From positions 117,392 to 181,391 of the forward strand of contig NZ_BOMZ01000079.1 in assembly GCF_016862455.1 (NCBI RefSeq): DNA of 64,000 bases, written 5' to 3'. The stretch is from Actinoplanes utahensis (GTDB lineage: Bacteria; Actinomycetota; Actinomycetes; Mycobacteriales; Micromonosporaceae). Positions 1 through 9,338 of the stretch are shown here, in pieces. Positions within the stretch are counted from its first letter, which is position 1. The number at the start of each line of letters is the position of its first letter. The notes under the pieces were generated by a model. The model was not told where the DNA came from and made no database searches. It saw only the letters and a list, made by a program, of their open reading frames with translations. A program made the translations under genes and the position numbers.

Positions 1-106
1 GTGCGCCGCGTCCCCGGCGCAACCGTCCACGAGCTCAGCGGGCATCACCATGAACCACCGAGCGGGCACCTGTACCGGCGTCCGCTCGATCCGTTCCACA
101 GGTGGA

Positions 107-739
107 TCAGGGAACGGGCTTGGCTGTGGAGTCCCAGCGCCAGGCGCGTCCTCGACTCTCAGGAGTACGTCCGGTGGCGGCCAGCAGGTCCTGCCAGGGG
201 TCATCGGAACGTTCGGCGTGGGCGAAGATGCGATCGAGGCACGGCGCTACGAGCTGTGCCGGCGCCCGGTAGTCGATGTGGTGCGCGCCCAGGATGTCGC
301 GGGTGTGCAGGACCAGTTCGACGATGCCCATCGCGGCCAGAGCCGAGCGGTCGGGGTTTCCGTACGGATGCCAGCCGGTGCGGTCGGCGGGCGCGCCGGC
401 GATCACCGCGACCAGAAGACCTCCGACAGCGTCCAGGCAGGTGAGCACCGCCCGTGTTCCACCCTCTTCCTCTGGCCAGAACATGCACGCGGGTCGTCCG
501 GGGGCCGGCGAGAACTCCATCAGCGGGGTCCAGCCCTCCTGACGGTGTATACCGGACAACTGCATCGCATAGGCGCCCAGGTCGTCCAGGATGTGCGCGA
601 TCGTCTCCCGGCAGGTCCATTCCAGACCGGCCGCCTGCAGCCCCCACCCGTCGTCGGGGATCTGTCGAAGGCCCGCGCGTGCATGCTCCAGCGCTGCCGA
701 GACGAGATTGCTGTCGGGAAGGCCGATCAAGGTCACCAT
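107..739 (-). CDS. DinB/mycothiol-dependent maleylpyruvate isomerase-like protein
   Basis: A 210-residue protein of the DinB / MDMPI superfamily, metal-dependent four-helix bundles that often use mycothiol in actinomycetes. The amino end has the WTCRETIAHI block (W41, H49) and the carboxyl part has ELVLHTRDIL (E141, H145). The H49/E141/H145 spacing matches the zinc triad known for the mycothiol-dependent maleylpyruvate isomerase of Corynebacterium (His52, Glu144, His148). No neighbouring gentisate genes are seen, so the substrate is unknown. It could act in thiol-dependent detoxification. The start is ATG followed directly by GTG. Confidence 0.75.
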   Translation of the reverse strand: MVTLIGLPDSNLVSAALEHARAGLRQIPDDGWGLQAAGLEWTCRETIAHILDDLGAYAMQLSGIHRQEGWTPLMEFSPAPGRPACMFWPEEEGGTRAVLTCLDAVGGLLVAVIAGAPADRTGWHPYGNPDRSALAAMGIVELVLHTRDILGAHHIDYRAPAQLVAPCLDRIFAHAERSDDPWQDLLAATGRTPESRGRAWRWDSTAKPVP

Positions 740-1001
740 GAGAGCAGCTTCCCAGCCGTGACGGCTTCCGGCTAACGGAAATCATCTCCCGCATCCGGGG
801 GAGGGGTGACGATGCGAGCGGCCGGATGAGTGTGCGCCGTCGTGTCCAGGGTACGAAGGTCGTTGTGCCTGTCGGCGCTGTGCCGATCCTGCTCGCCGCG
901 GGGCCGTCGGCGTCCACCCATCACCGTGTACGGGAGGATCTGAGAAAAATCACGATCATGACTATTGGCGTACGGGCGACAGCGGCTGCGATGGACTGGT
1001 G

Positions 1002-2006
1002 ATGACCGTGGACCACGCGGCCGAAGAGGGTGTGCTGGGATTCGCGCACGCCGCTCTGATCATCGACGCGGGCCTGGACCTGTCTTCGGTGCTGGGCGCG
1101 GAGCTGCGCCGGTCGGCGGAGGTCTACGACGAGGTGCTGCTGATCGTCGGCGACCGTACCCGCGCCGTGCTGGCCGACACGGACGTGCCCGGCGAGGTGG
1201 TGAGCTGGGCTGATCCCGCCGCCTTCTACCAGCGGCTCGGCTCCGCGTACGAAACGTTCCGCCACTATCTCGCCGCGCAGCATCAGGCGGGCCGGCGGGT
1301 GCACGTGATCGCCGAACCGGATCTGACCAGCACCGTGGACCCCGGGTTCCACGCCGAGCGGGTCGCGGCCTACCTGGCGTACGAAGCCGTCTGCAACGAC
1401 GCGTACGCGCTCGGCGGCGGGTCCGCGGTGACCTGTATCTGGGACAGCCGTGACCATGCGGACACCGTCATCGACGCGGTCCGGTCCACGCATTCGTACC
1501 TGCTCACCGCCGCCGGACCGATGTCGTCCCCCGGCTATCTGTCTCCGGAGCGGTACCTGGCCGAACGGCACGAGAGCTCGCTGCGGCCGGCGCCCCCGTA
1601 CGTGGACCGCGCAGTGACGCTGTACGAGGTCGCCGAACTCAGCGCCCTGCGTTCGATGCTGGGTGCCTGGACGGCCGAGCACGGCTTCACCGTGCAGGCG
1701 ACAGAAGACGTCATGGTGGCCGTGGTCGAGGTGGCGACCAACGGACTGCGATACGGCGGAGCCCCGGTCCGAATCCGCGCCTGGCGGCACGGTGCGACCT
1801 TGATCGTCCAATGCGACGATGCGGGGGGCCACCCGATCCCGGTCACCGCCGGCTACCACCGCCCTCATCCGCTCGCCGCGGTCACCGGCGGCCGTGGGCT
1901 GTGGCTGGCCCGCCAGCTCGCCGACGTGGCCGTGATGTCCTCGGCGCCGGGCCGGACCTCGGTGCGGCTCTACTTCCCGCGACAGCTCATGCAGCCACCG
2001 TCCTGA
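1002..2006 (+). CDS. MEDS-domain sensor fused to anti-sigma-type HATPase
   Basis: About 334 residues. Residues 15-190 resemble the MEDS (DcmR-type sensory) domain, with conserved stretches such as VHVIAEPD and YLAYEAVCND. Residues 200-330 form a small HATPase_c (RsbW-like) domain with an N box (EVATNGLRYGG) and a G box (GGRGLWLARQLAD). There is no HisKA dimerisation domain, so it probably acts on an anti-anti-sigma factor rather than as a histidine kinase. GTG at 999 is an alternative start. The close paralogue at 8067-9068 has the same layout. Cytoplasmic; its signal is unknown. Confidence 0.8.
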   Translation: MTVDHAAEEGVLGFAHAALIIDAGLDLSSVLGAELRRSAEVYDEVLLIVGDRTRAVLADTDVPGEVVSWADPAAFYQRLGSAYETFRHYLAAQHQAGRRVHVIAEPDLTSTVDPGFHAERVAAYLAYEAVCNDAYALGGGSAVTCIWDSRDHADTVIDAVRSTHSYLLTAAGPMSSPGYLSPERYLAERHESSLRPAPPYVDRAVTLYEVAELSALRSMLGAWTAEHGFTVQATEDVMVAVVEVATNGLRYGGAPVRIRAWRHGATLIVQCDDAGGHPIPVTAGYHRPHPLAAVTGGRGLWLARQLADVAVMSSAPGRTSVRLYFPRQLMQPPS

Positions 2007-2089
2007 CCATGCGACGCCCGGTGGTGTGGGAATTCGGTCATTAGGGTACTTTGCGGTCTCGCTTGACTCGCTCCTGGAGAGGCGGCACG

Positions 2090-2827
2090 GTGACGAGACC
2101 ATCAGCGCGGATTCCCATCGACCTGAGGCAGCCGTTGGTCAAGGCGCTCGCGGGGCTGGCCGACACGCCGGACGATGTGCCCGGCCTGGACGCTGATCTG
2201 CAGAAGGTGGCGCGGTTGGCCGCTGATCGGATCACCGGCATCGCCTATGCGGCGATCAGCCGACGTCCTGGCGACGGCTGCTGCACTGTCGCGGTCGGTG
2301 GCGACCTGGTGCAAACCGTCGAGGAGGCGTCCGGGGCCGCCGGCGAGGAGAAGGCGCCGCGGCATACCGGCGATGCCGCGGCCACGACGACGGCCTGGCC
2401 CGGGTTCCGCGAGAAGGCAGCAGACTGGGGCCTGGGTATGGTGTCGGTGCCGCTTTTCACCGGCAGTGGCGCCACGATCGCCACCCTCGATCTGTACGGG
2501 CGTGATGCTGCGGTGATGGCGCCGCTGACGGCGGGGATCTGCGCTGCTTACGATCCGGACCTGTGGTGGCTCGACGAGTCCGGCGACGGGCCGTCGATGG
2601 ATTCCGGCGGCGCGGAATTGGTCGCCGGATTCGCGGAGGCACTGTCGGTGCGCTCGACCATCCAGCTCGCCCTCACCTTGATCGGAAAGGGGGAGAGGGT
2701 CGACGCTCGGTGTGCTTATCTCACCCTGCGCATGCGAGCCGCGGGCGAAGGTGTCCTCCTGCGGTCGGCCGCTTCGGCGGTCATCGCGTCCAGCCTCGGG
2801 AACCAGTCGGCCGGCGACACGACATAG
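2090..2827 (+). CDS. GAF and ANTAR domain protein
   Basis: A GAF-like sensor (residues about 20-165) is followed by an ANTAR RNA-binding domain (residues about 175-235, with VRSTIQLALTLIGKGERVDA and the helix around AYLTLRMRAAGEGVLL). ANTAR proteins bind paired hairpins in nascent RNA and act as antiterminators. The GTG start at 2090 is chosen because GGAGAGGCGG lies just upstream; a longer reading from 2051 lacks such a site. It follows the MEDS-HATPase gene in the same direction by about 80 bases, so the two may be co-transcribed. RNA targets are not identifiable here. Confidence 0.8.
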   Translation: MTRPSARIPIDLRQPLVKALAGLADTPDDVPGLDADLQKVARLAADRITGIAYAAISRRPGDGCCTVAVGGDLVQTVEEASGAAGEEKAPRHTGDAAATTTAWPGFREKAADWGLGMVSVPLFTGSGATIATLDLYGRDAAVMAPLTAGICAAYDPDLWWLDESGDGPSMDSGGAELVAGFAEALSVRSTIQLALTLIGKGERVDARCAYLTLRMRAAGEGVLLRSAASAVIASSLGNQSAGDTT

Positions 2828-2897
2828 AACCCCCTGCCGCCGAAGTCTTTCCGAGAACGGGAAGGCGCTCGCCCCGCAGGCCGGGACGCGGACCTTC

Positions 2898-3695
2898 TCA
2901 GGCGCGACGGGCGGAGTGAATGCCGAGATCGGTACGCCCCGGCAGGAGATCCTCGCGCAGGGCCCGGGTTCCCTGGTAGTCGCCATCGCGCAGGCGCCGG
3001 AACGGCAGGGTGGGCTCGGCATCGACGGTGCGCAGCCGCTCTCGCAGTCGCGTGGTCTCGCGTTCGACAGCGGCGGCGTCCAGACTGTCGGCGTCGTGGA
3101 CGACGTGCAGGTCGAGCACGTCGATGCCGACGTACCAGAGCACGCCGTGGGTGACGGGGAACAGCAGGGATTCGATGTCGCCGCTGATGCCGCGCGGGCC
3201 GATCGATGCGGCGTCTTCGCCGGCGGTCACCACGATCAGCGCCCGGCGTCCGGCGAGGCCGCCGTCGCCGTAGCGGCGCGGCAGCCCGTCGTCGTCGACG
3301 TCGCCGTAGGCGAATCCGCTGGTGAGCACCCGGTCGAACCAGCCTTTGAGGATCGCGGGCGGCCCGTACCACCACAGTGGGAACTGGATGACCAGCAACT
3401 CCGCCGCGGCCAGTTTCGCCTGCTCGTCACGCACGTCGGCGGGCAGTTCGCCGCGGGTGTACGCCTCGCCGGCCAGTTCGGCGATGTTGCCGGGTTTCGC
3501 GGCCAGCTCACCCAGGTCGCGGTCGCTGAGCACCGGGTCGAAGCCCTGCGCGTACAGATCGGAGGTCTGCACCCGATAGCGAGCGGCCAGCGCCTCGGTG
3601 CCCGCCTGAAGGAGGTGAGCGTTGAAGGATTCCCGGCGGGGGTGCGCGTACACCCAGAGGGCGTTGCCTGTCTCGGGGGTGTGGGTGATCGTCAT
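2898..3695 (-). CDS. NAD(P)H:quinone oxidoreductase, flavodoxin-2 family
   Basis: A 265-residue flavodoxin-like protein of the MdaB/Kef-associated reductase type. The FMN-binding amino end reads ALWVYAHPRRESFNAHL, and the conserved FPLWWYGPPAILKGWFDRV block lies about residues 109-127. It should carry out two-electron reduction of quinones or related electrophiles in the cytoplasm. Its ATG overlaps the stop of the upstream tetR gene (ATGA), so both are translationally coupled and probably repressed by that regulator. Such pairs usually answer electrophile or quinone stress. Confidence 0.85.
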   Translation of the reverse strand: MTITHTPETGNALWVYAHPRRESFNAHLLQAGTEALAARYRVQTSDLYAQGFDPVLSDRDLGELAAKPGNIAELAGEAYTRGELPADVRDEQAKLAAAELLVIQFPLWWYGPPAILKGWFDRVLTSGFAYGDVDDDGLPRRYGDGGLAGRRALIVVTAGEDAASIGPRGISGDIESLLFPVTHGVLWYVGIDVLDLHVVHDADSLDAAAVERETTRLRERLRTVDAEPTLPFRRLRDGDYQGTRALREDLLPGRTDLGIHSARRA

Positions 3696-4309
3696 GAGGT
3701 CTCCTCGCTCGTGGGGTGCCGGTTCTCGGTGGCGACCGCCGTGACGACGCGGGCAAGCGCGTCGCGGGCGCGTTCGGGGCTGATCCGCCCGTCGAGGGCG
3801 CTGCGGGCGAGGGCGTCGCCGGCGCCGACGATGGCCTGCAGTCCCGCCGTGTCGATGGGGCCGGCCAGCGGCGTGAGCGCCTCGCGGCACATGTCGAGGT
3901 AGGCCGCTTCGGCCTCCTGGCGCAGCCGGTTGAGGGTTGCCGAGCCGGTCAGCGCGGCGACGACGTCGGCCAGCTCTCGGCCTTCGGCGAGGCAGCAGTC
4001 GATGTACGCCCCCGCGACCAGGTCCGCCACCGGCGGCAGGTCGGGCTCGGTCTCGCCGAGCGCGGCGCGCAGCGTCTCGCGCTGGCGGGCCTCGAACTCG
4101 CGGTACAGCTCGGCGAGGACGCCGTCCCGGTCGCCGAAGTGGTCGTAGACCAGGGGTTTGGTCACTCCGGCGCGGTCGGCGAGCCGGGCCAGGGTGAACT
4201 CGCCGGTGCCGGCGTCGCGGATGAGCTCGCGGGCGACCTGCAGCAGTTGGGTGTGCCGCTGCTGCTTGGACATCCTGCGGCGCGGGCTCACCGGGGACGG
4301 CTCACTCAT
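3692..4309 (-). CDS. TetR/AcrR family repressor
   Basis: A 205-residue regulator with an amino-terminal helix-turn-helix (FTLARLADRAGVTKPLVYDHF, the TetR recognition helix) and a variable ligand-binding carboxyl part. It is the first gene of a two-gene operon with the quinone reductase (4-base overlap). A repeat-rich AT stretch at 4339-4358 just upstream is the likely operator, implying autoregulation and induction by a small electrophile or drug. The ligand cannot be predicted. Confidence 0.85.
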   Translation of the reverse strand: MSEPSPVSPRRRMSKQQRHTQLLQVARELIRDAGTGEFTLARLADRAGVTKPLVYDHFGDRDGVLAELYREFEARQRETLRAALGETEPDLPPVADLVAGAYIDCCLAEGRELADVVAALTGSATLNRLRQEAEAAYLDMCREALTPLAGPIDTAGLQAIVGAGDALARSALDGRISPERARDALARVVTAVATENRHPTSEETS

Positions 4310-4338
4310 CCGGCCTCCGTCAACTCGAGATCAGCAGA

Positions 4339-4358
4339 AGTTACTTTTAGTAAGTTAC
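4339..4358. promoter_or_regulatory. Probable TetR operator
   Basis: An AT-rich island in GC-rich DNA, 30 bases upstream of the tetR start. It contains the inverted repeat TTACT-TTT-AGTAA (4341-4353) and a direct repeat of AAGTTAC (4339-4345, 4352-4358). Position and symmetry fit autoregulation; binding is inferred. Confidence 0.5.
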
Positions 4359-4369
4359 CATAAGTAGCT

Positions 4370-4636
4370 TAGCCCTGCAGGCCCCGCCGTGCCTGAATCA
4401 CTGCCGTCCACGCCGGTGCCAACCCCTGTTTGGCGGAATCCACTCAGGGCAATACGTCCTCGACGGCAACGGATGACCGTTGCGCGACGAATCTCGTCCA
4501 TCGGCTACCTGGTCAGCCGCGGCCCGGCGAAGTCAGGCAGCCGTGACCCCGCCGACGCCTGACGAATGCCGACGGCCGCCGCCGACCCCGGACGGGGCCG
4601 GCGGCGGCCGATTTCTGCACGGAAAGGGACTCTCCC
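4370..4636. other. Intergenic, no gene recognised
   Basis: Between the tetR promoter and the lipid kinase gene. It holds the start-proximal GGAAAGGGA ribosome site of the kinase and no protein with family features on either strand. Confidence 0.5.
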
Positions 4637-5605
4637 GTGGATGTCATGACCATTACCGGCCCTCAACGATCAGCCGTTGTCGTGAACCCGGTGAAAGTGC
4701 CCGACCTCGACGTGCTGCGCCGTACCGTCACCGATGCCCTCACCGCGCAGGGCTGGCCGGAGCCGATGTGGCTCGAGACGACCGTCGACGACCCCGGCGC
4801 CGGCCAGGCCCGCCAGGCGGTCCGCGACGGCGCCGAACTCGTCCTGGCGTGCGGTGGCGACGGCACCGTGATGGCCTGCGTGACCGCCCTCGCCGGCTCC
4901 GACGTCGCGCTGGCCGTGCTGCCCGCCGGTACCGGCAACCTGCTGGCCGCCAACCTCGGGCTCTCCGGAGACCTCGCCACCGGCCTCGAGGTCGTCCTGC
5001 AGGGCGGGCGCCGCCGCATCGACGTGGGAGCGGTCGGCGAGCAGAGCTTCGCGGTGATGGCCGGCATGGGCTTCGACGCCCACATGCTCGACGCCACCAG
5101 CGACACCGCCAAGAAGCACATCGGCTGGCTCGCCTATGTCGCCGGAGCCGTCCAGCACCTCCGCGACCGCCCCATGCACCTGCGCATCACCCTCGACGAC
5201 AAGCCGTCCTTCACCCGCCGGCCCCGTACCGTCATCGTCGGCAACGTCGGCCGGCTGCAGGGCGGCATGCGACTGCTCAGCGAGGCACGACCCGACGACG
5301 GCCTGCTCGACGTCGCCATCCTCAGCCCGCGCACCCTGCGCCACTGGGCCGCCCTCGGCTGGGGCGTGCTGCGCCGCAAACAGCGCGTGCCGCGCATGGA
5401 GACGTACACCGCCACCCGCGTGCAGATCCGCAGCAAGCGCGCGCAGCCCCGCCAGCTCGACGGGGATCTCATCGACCCGGGCAAGGACCTGCTGGTCACC
5501 GTACGGCCGAAGGCACTGCTGCTCTGTGTGCCCCAGCCCGCCACCGATCCCGACCTCACCCACGACGCGAACGCGGTCGAGCACGACGCCCACGAGGTGC
5601 GCTGA
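4637..5605 (+). CDS. Diacylglycerol kinase-family lipid kinase
   Basis: A 322-residue DAGK/YegS/sphingosine-kinase-type enzyme. The ATP site GGDGT is at residues 73-77, followed by the LPAGTGNLLAANL block near residue 95. The carboxyl half has the usual beta-sandwich ending (DGLLDVAIL, then QLDGD). It should phosphorylate a lipid such as diacylglycerol or an isoprenoid/phosphatidylinositol derivative at the inner membrane face. GTG 4637 is preceded by GGAAAGGGA; ATG 4646 is an alternative. It stands alone, converging on the histidine kinase gene. Confidence 0.85.
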   Translation: MDVMTITGPQRSAVVVNPVKVPDLDVLRRTVTDALTAQGWPEPMWLETTVDDPGAGQARQAVRDGAELVLACGGDGTVMACVTALAGSDVALAVLPAGTGNLLAANLGLSGDLATGLEVVLQGGRRRIDVGAVGEQSFAVMAGMGFDAHMLDATSDTAKKHIGWLAYVAGAVQHLRDRPMHLRITLDDKPSFTRRPRTVIVGNVGRLQGGMRLLSEARPDDGLLDVAILSPRTLRHWAALGWGVLRRKQRVPRMETYTATRVQIRSKRAQPRQLDGDLIDPGKDLLVTVRPKALLLCVPQPATDPDLTHDANAVEHDAHEVR

Positions 5606-5638
5606 TTCGGATGCCGGATCGCGGTTCGGGTGGGGGGA

Positions 5639-7765
5639 TCAGGTCGCCGCCGGCCGGCTGCCTGCGGTGGCGGGTCGGCCGGTGGGCAGGCGGACGGTGA
5701 AGGTGGTGGCGGCTTCGTCGGGTTCGCTGACGGTGATGGTGCCGCCGTGTTGTTCGACGATGGTCCGGGCGACGGTGAGGCCGAGGCCGGTGCCGGGGAT
5801 GCCGCCGTGGCGGGCGGTGTCGCTGCGGAAGAACATCTCGAACAGCTGGTCGCGGTCGTCGGCGGGGATGCGGTCTCCGGTGTTCGACACGGCCAGTGTG
5901 AGGACATGCGGGTCGGCGTGCAGGTTGATTCCGACAGTGCTGCCGGCGCCGGCCCAGGTGAGCGCGTTGGAGAGCAGTTCGTCGACGACTTGTCGCAGCC
6001 GGTCGGGGTCTCCGTGCAACGGCGCCGTGGGTGGCGTGTTCGTCTCGATCGCGATGTCGGCGGTCGAGGCCGCTCGGGCGGCGTCGACCGCCGCGTGCAC
6101 CACAGTGATCAGGTCCATGGGTTGCGTGTTCAGGTCGATATGCCCGGAACGCATACCGGAGACATCGAGTAGTTTCATGACGATGCCGTGCAGGGCGTCG
6201 GTGTTACGCCGCATCACCTGCAGCATGGACCGCTGGTCCTCGGTCGTGCTCGGGTCGTCGAGCATCACCTCGGTGTAGGCCTGCACGCTGGTCAGCGGAG
6301 TCCGGAGCTCGTGACCGACCAGGGCGATGTACTCGTCGCGGGCCCGGTCGAGTTCGGCGGCGAGGCGTTCGGCGCGGCGGCGGGCGAGGAACTCGCCGAG
6401 GTGCGCCCCGACGCCGGTCATGATCGCGGTGCGGGTGTCGTCCGGGCTTTCGGCGGTGGTGCTGTAGCAGGCCAGCACTGCCAGGATGACCGAGCCGCTG
6501 GGGACGGGGATGGCCAGGGCGGTGCGCAGCGGGCCCCAATCGGTGGTCTGCTGTGCGGCGTCCGGGTGTGCGGGCAGGTTCGCGGCCCATACCGGTTCCG
6601 AGGTCTGCCAAGCGCGGCCGGGGATGCCTTGGCCGTGCAGGAGCGGGTCGGCCGGCCGGGACGGCACGTCGTAGCCGGGCTCGGCCCAGCAGCCGGCACG
6701 GCGCAGCACCTGGGCGACGTCGTCGACGGTCCACAGTTCCACCATCACCCAGCCGGCCATCCGCCCGAGAACCTCGACGACCTGGGCCAGGATCTCGTCT
6801 GCCGGGTTCGGCTTGGAGATCAGGCGGGAGATCTCCAGTTCGCATTCCTTGTAGCGGGCGGCGCGGCGGTGCAGGGTCACTTCGTGCAACGCGACCACCG
6901 CGGCCAGACCCGGCTGGCCGGTGACCGGCCGGCCGTTGGCCCGGAAGTGGCGCCGTGGCGCTGCGGGCGTGCGGACCACCATCTCGGCGTCGCGGACCCG
7001 TTGCCCTCGCAGCGCGCGTACCAGCGGCAGCTCCTGGCCGTGCATGCGCCTGCCGTCGGGGTGGAACACCGCCTGGCGCTGCGCCCACTGGTCGGCCGGT
7101 ATCCCGTCGAGCAGGTCACCGAACAGCCGTCGGGCGCCCTCGTTGAACAGGACCGGCAGTCCCGCGGCGTCGCAGCCGACGACGGCGGTGTCGAGGCTGT
7201 CGAGCAGCGCGTGCAGCGTCTCGTTCTGCTGTTGCAACTCGTGGCGGGCGAAGACTTCGGCGGCCATCTGTTCGGTACGGGTCCGCAGTTGCGCGGTGAG
7301 CTCGTCCACCGCCGGAGAGTGCTGCCGGGCCTGCATGAAGGCGGTGACGTCCTCGGTGCGGTGCAGGATCCAGCGCAGTCTGCCGTCGGGGCCGAACACC
7401 GGTGCGTTGGCCGGCGCCCAGTAGCGGGTGTCGAAGCCGCCGTCCGGGCGGGGGATGTCGTACTTCTGGATCGCCATCACGTCGGTGGCCCGCTCACTGA
7501 GGACACGTCGCAGCGAGGCGCCCCACATGCTCACACCGCTGGCCGACGGGTCGTCGGGGTTGTCGGGGAACGCGTCGAAGACGGGCCGGCCCACCAGTTC
7601 GTCACGGCGGCGCATGGTAGCGGCCAGGTACGCCTGGTTGGCCTCGACGATCACCAGACTCGGGTCCAGCACGAGCACCGGCGTCGGCACCGCCAGGAAC
7701 AACGACCGATGATCGACACCGACCGTGCGACCGGGCGCTCCGTCGTTCTCGCTCACTTCCCCCAT
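5639..7765 (-). CDS. Soluble PAS-PAS-GAF sensor histidine kinase
   Basis: About 708 residues without membrane segments. In order: a PAS domain (about 20-140, with PTPVLVLDPSLVIVEANQAY), a short coiled coil, a second PAS (about 160-290), a GAF domain (about 305-450), HisKA with the phospho-acceptor motif VGHELRTPLTS near residue 480, and HATPase_c with N box (ELLSNALTWAG) and G boxes (IPGTGLGLTVARTIVEQHGG). It should autophosphorylate in response to a cytoplasmic cue. No response regulator is adjacent, so it is an orphan. The ATG at 7765 is chosen because residues further upstream have no domain character. Confidence 0.85.
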   Translation of the reverse strand: MGEVSENDGAPGRTVGVDHRSLFLAVPTPVLVLDPSLVIVEANQAYLAATMRRRDELVGRPVFDAFPDNPDDPSASGVSMWGASLRRVLSERATDVMAIQKYDIPRPDGGFDTRYWAPANAPVFGPDGRLRWILHRTEDVTAFMQARQHSPAVDELTAQLRTRTEQMAAEVFARHELQQQNETLHALLDSLDTAVVGCDAAGLPVLFNEGARRLFGDLLDGIPADQWAQRQAVFHPDGRRMHGQELPLVRALRGQRVRDAEMVVRTPAAPRRHFRANGRPVTGQPGLAAVVALHEVTLHRRAARYKECELEISRLISKPNPADEILAQVVEVLGRMAGWVMVELWTVDDVAQVLRRAGCWAEPGYDVPSRPADPLLHGQGIPGRAWQTSEPVWAANLPAHPDAAQQTTDWGPLRTALAIPVPSGSVILAVLACYSTTAESPDDTRTAIMTGVGAHLGEFLARRRAERLAAELDRARDEYIALVGHELRTPLTSVQAYTEVMLDDPSTTEDQRSMLQVMRRNTDALHGIVMKLLDVSGMRSGHIDLNTQPMDLITVVHAAVDAARAASTADIAIETNTPPTAPLHGDPDRLRQVVDELLSNALTWAGAGSTVGINLHADPHVLTLAVSNTGDRIPADDRDQLFEMFFRSDTARHGGIPGTGLGLTVARTIVEQHGGTITVSEPDEAATTFTVRLPTGRPATAGSRPAAT

Positions 7766-8066
7766 CACTGCATGATATCCAATACCCGAAAAGTCGTAAT
7801 TTTCCAGTAGGCCCTGACCGTGCCCCTCGCGTTGACGGCCCGGCAGCGCGCGGTGGCGATACCGGCGGTCACGGGCCTGCTCGAGGAGCTGTGCTGACCG
7901 GTCGTCTGCCCGGATTCCGGGCATGGCCCGCTCTGGTTCGGGTAGGACCTTTCATGCCCGTTCGGTCATTCTGTGGCAACCTCGCGGGTGCCCGCTGCTT
8001 CCGGTACAGAAACTCGGCGATCATGGCGACTGGTGCAAAGGCCCCCTCACCTGTGATGGTCATGTC
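7766..8066. other. Divergent intergenic region
   Basis: Separates the histidine kinase (leftward) from the second MEDS-HATPase gene (rightward) and presumably carries both promoters. No gene or clear repeat is seen. Confidence 0.4.
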
Positions 8067-9068
8067 ATGATCGTGAACCGTCGCGGTCACGAGGCCGGTT
8101 CCGGCTTCGTGCACACCGCGCTGATCGCCGGCACGGACGACGAGGTGATCGACGCTCTGGTGCCCGCCCTGCGGCGTTCGGCGAGCACCTACGACGAGGT
8201 TCTGATGGTGGTCGGCAAGCACACCCGGGCACTGCTTGCCGGCCACGTCGACGATCTCGCCGGTGTCCTGCGGTGGGATGACGTCGCCGCGTTCTACCGG
8301 CGACTGGGGTTCGCTTACGAAAGCTTCCGCCGCTACCTGGCGGAGCAGGCCGAAGCCGGCCGCCGGGTCCATGTGATCGCCGAGCCGGACCTCGCGGACA
8401 AGAGCGACGCTGACCCGCCGCCCGGCCGTGCCGAGGCGTACCTGGCGTACGAAGCGGTCTGCAACGACACGTACGCGCCCTACCGGTTCCCGGTGACCTG
8501 CTTGTGGGACACCCGCCATCACTCGGCCGCCGTGATCGAGGGCGTCCAGGCCACCCATCCTCGCCTGCTGACCCCGGCGGGCCCGCAGCCGAGTCCGCAC
8601 TACCGACAGCCTGATCAGTACCTGACGCTGCGCAGCCACGTGACCCTGCCGCCGGTACCGCGAGCCGTCAGCCACGACCAGATCCTGTCCGAGGTGGCCC
8701 AGCTCAGCCGGTTGCGGGCACTGCTGAACGCCTGGGCCGGCGACAACGGCTTCGCCGAGGAGAGCGCCGACGACCTCGTCGTGACCGCCGTGGAGATCGC
8801 CAGCAACGCCCTGTGCCATGCCGCCACCCCGGTCCGCGTACGCGCGTGGCGCCACGACGACACCCTCGTCGTCCAATGCGACGACACTGCCGGCATCCCG
8901 ATCCCGGCCACCGCCGGATACCACCGCCCCGACACCACCGGCGCCCTGCCCGGAGGCCGCGGACTCTGGCTCGCCCGGCAACTCGCCGATGTCGTCCTCA
9001 TCGACTCCCACGCCGGCCGTACATCGATACGCCTGCACTTCCCGCACGACGTCATGCACCGCGGATAG
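8067..9068 (+). CDS. MEDS-domain sensor fused to anti-sigma-type HATPase (paralogue 2)
   Basis: A 333-residue paralogue of the protein at 1002-2006 with the same layout: MEDS sensory domain (about 10-185; VHVIAEPD, AYLAYEAVCND) and RsbW-like HATPase (about 205-330; EIASNALCH, GGRGLWLARQLADVV). Divergence is strongest between the domains. It probably partners the switch of an alternative sigma factor. The ATG at 8067 aligns with the start of the paralogue. The downstream PRC/DUF2382 and CsbD genes are typical members of sigma-B-like stress regulons, which fits but does not prove a functional link. Confidence 0.8.
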   Translation: MIVNRRGHEAGSGFVHTALIAGTDDEVIDALVPALRRSASTYDEVLMVVGKHTRALLAGHVDDLAGVLRWDDVAAFYRRLGFAYESFRRYLAEQAEAGRRVHVIAEPDLADKSDADPPPGRAEAYLAYEAVCNDTYAPYRFPVTCLWDTRHHSAAVIEGVQATHPRLLTPAGPQPSPHYRQPDQYLTLRSHVTLPPVPRAVSHDQILSEVAQLSRLRALLNAWAGDNGFAEESADDLVVTAVEIASNALCHAATPVRVRAWRHDDTLVVQCDDTAGIPIPATAGYHRPDTTGALPGGRGLWLARQLADVVLIDSHAGRTSIRLHFPHDVMHRG

Positions 9069-9338
9069 CACCCGAGGTCCGGTGTGGGCCGTCTCGAGCA
9101 CACCGGCCATCGGCCGGCACCGCATCGGGCAGGCGAAACGCGTGCACCGGCGGGCCGCGTACCTCGCCGATGGGAAGACTTTGAAGGTAATGGCCGGATT
9201 CCTCCTGGGGCGTCACGGTGACCAGGTCAAACGCGAGGTCGGCCACTCGATGTGGTGACAGCCGGCGTGAATGGAGCCGTGATCGGGGGGTAGCGAATAG
9301 GCGTAGCCGTTGAATCCCCCAGAGGAAGAGAGATCCCC

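Noticed and set aside
9052..9246. Minus-strand 64-residue frame after the MEDS-HATPase gene
   Set aside because: No family, no clear ribosome site, and it partly overlaps the preceding gene.
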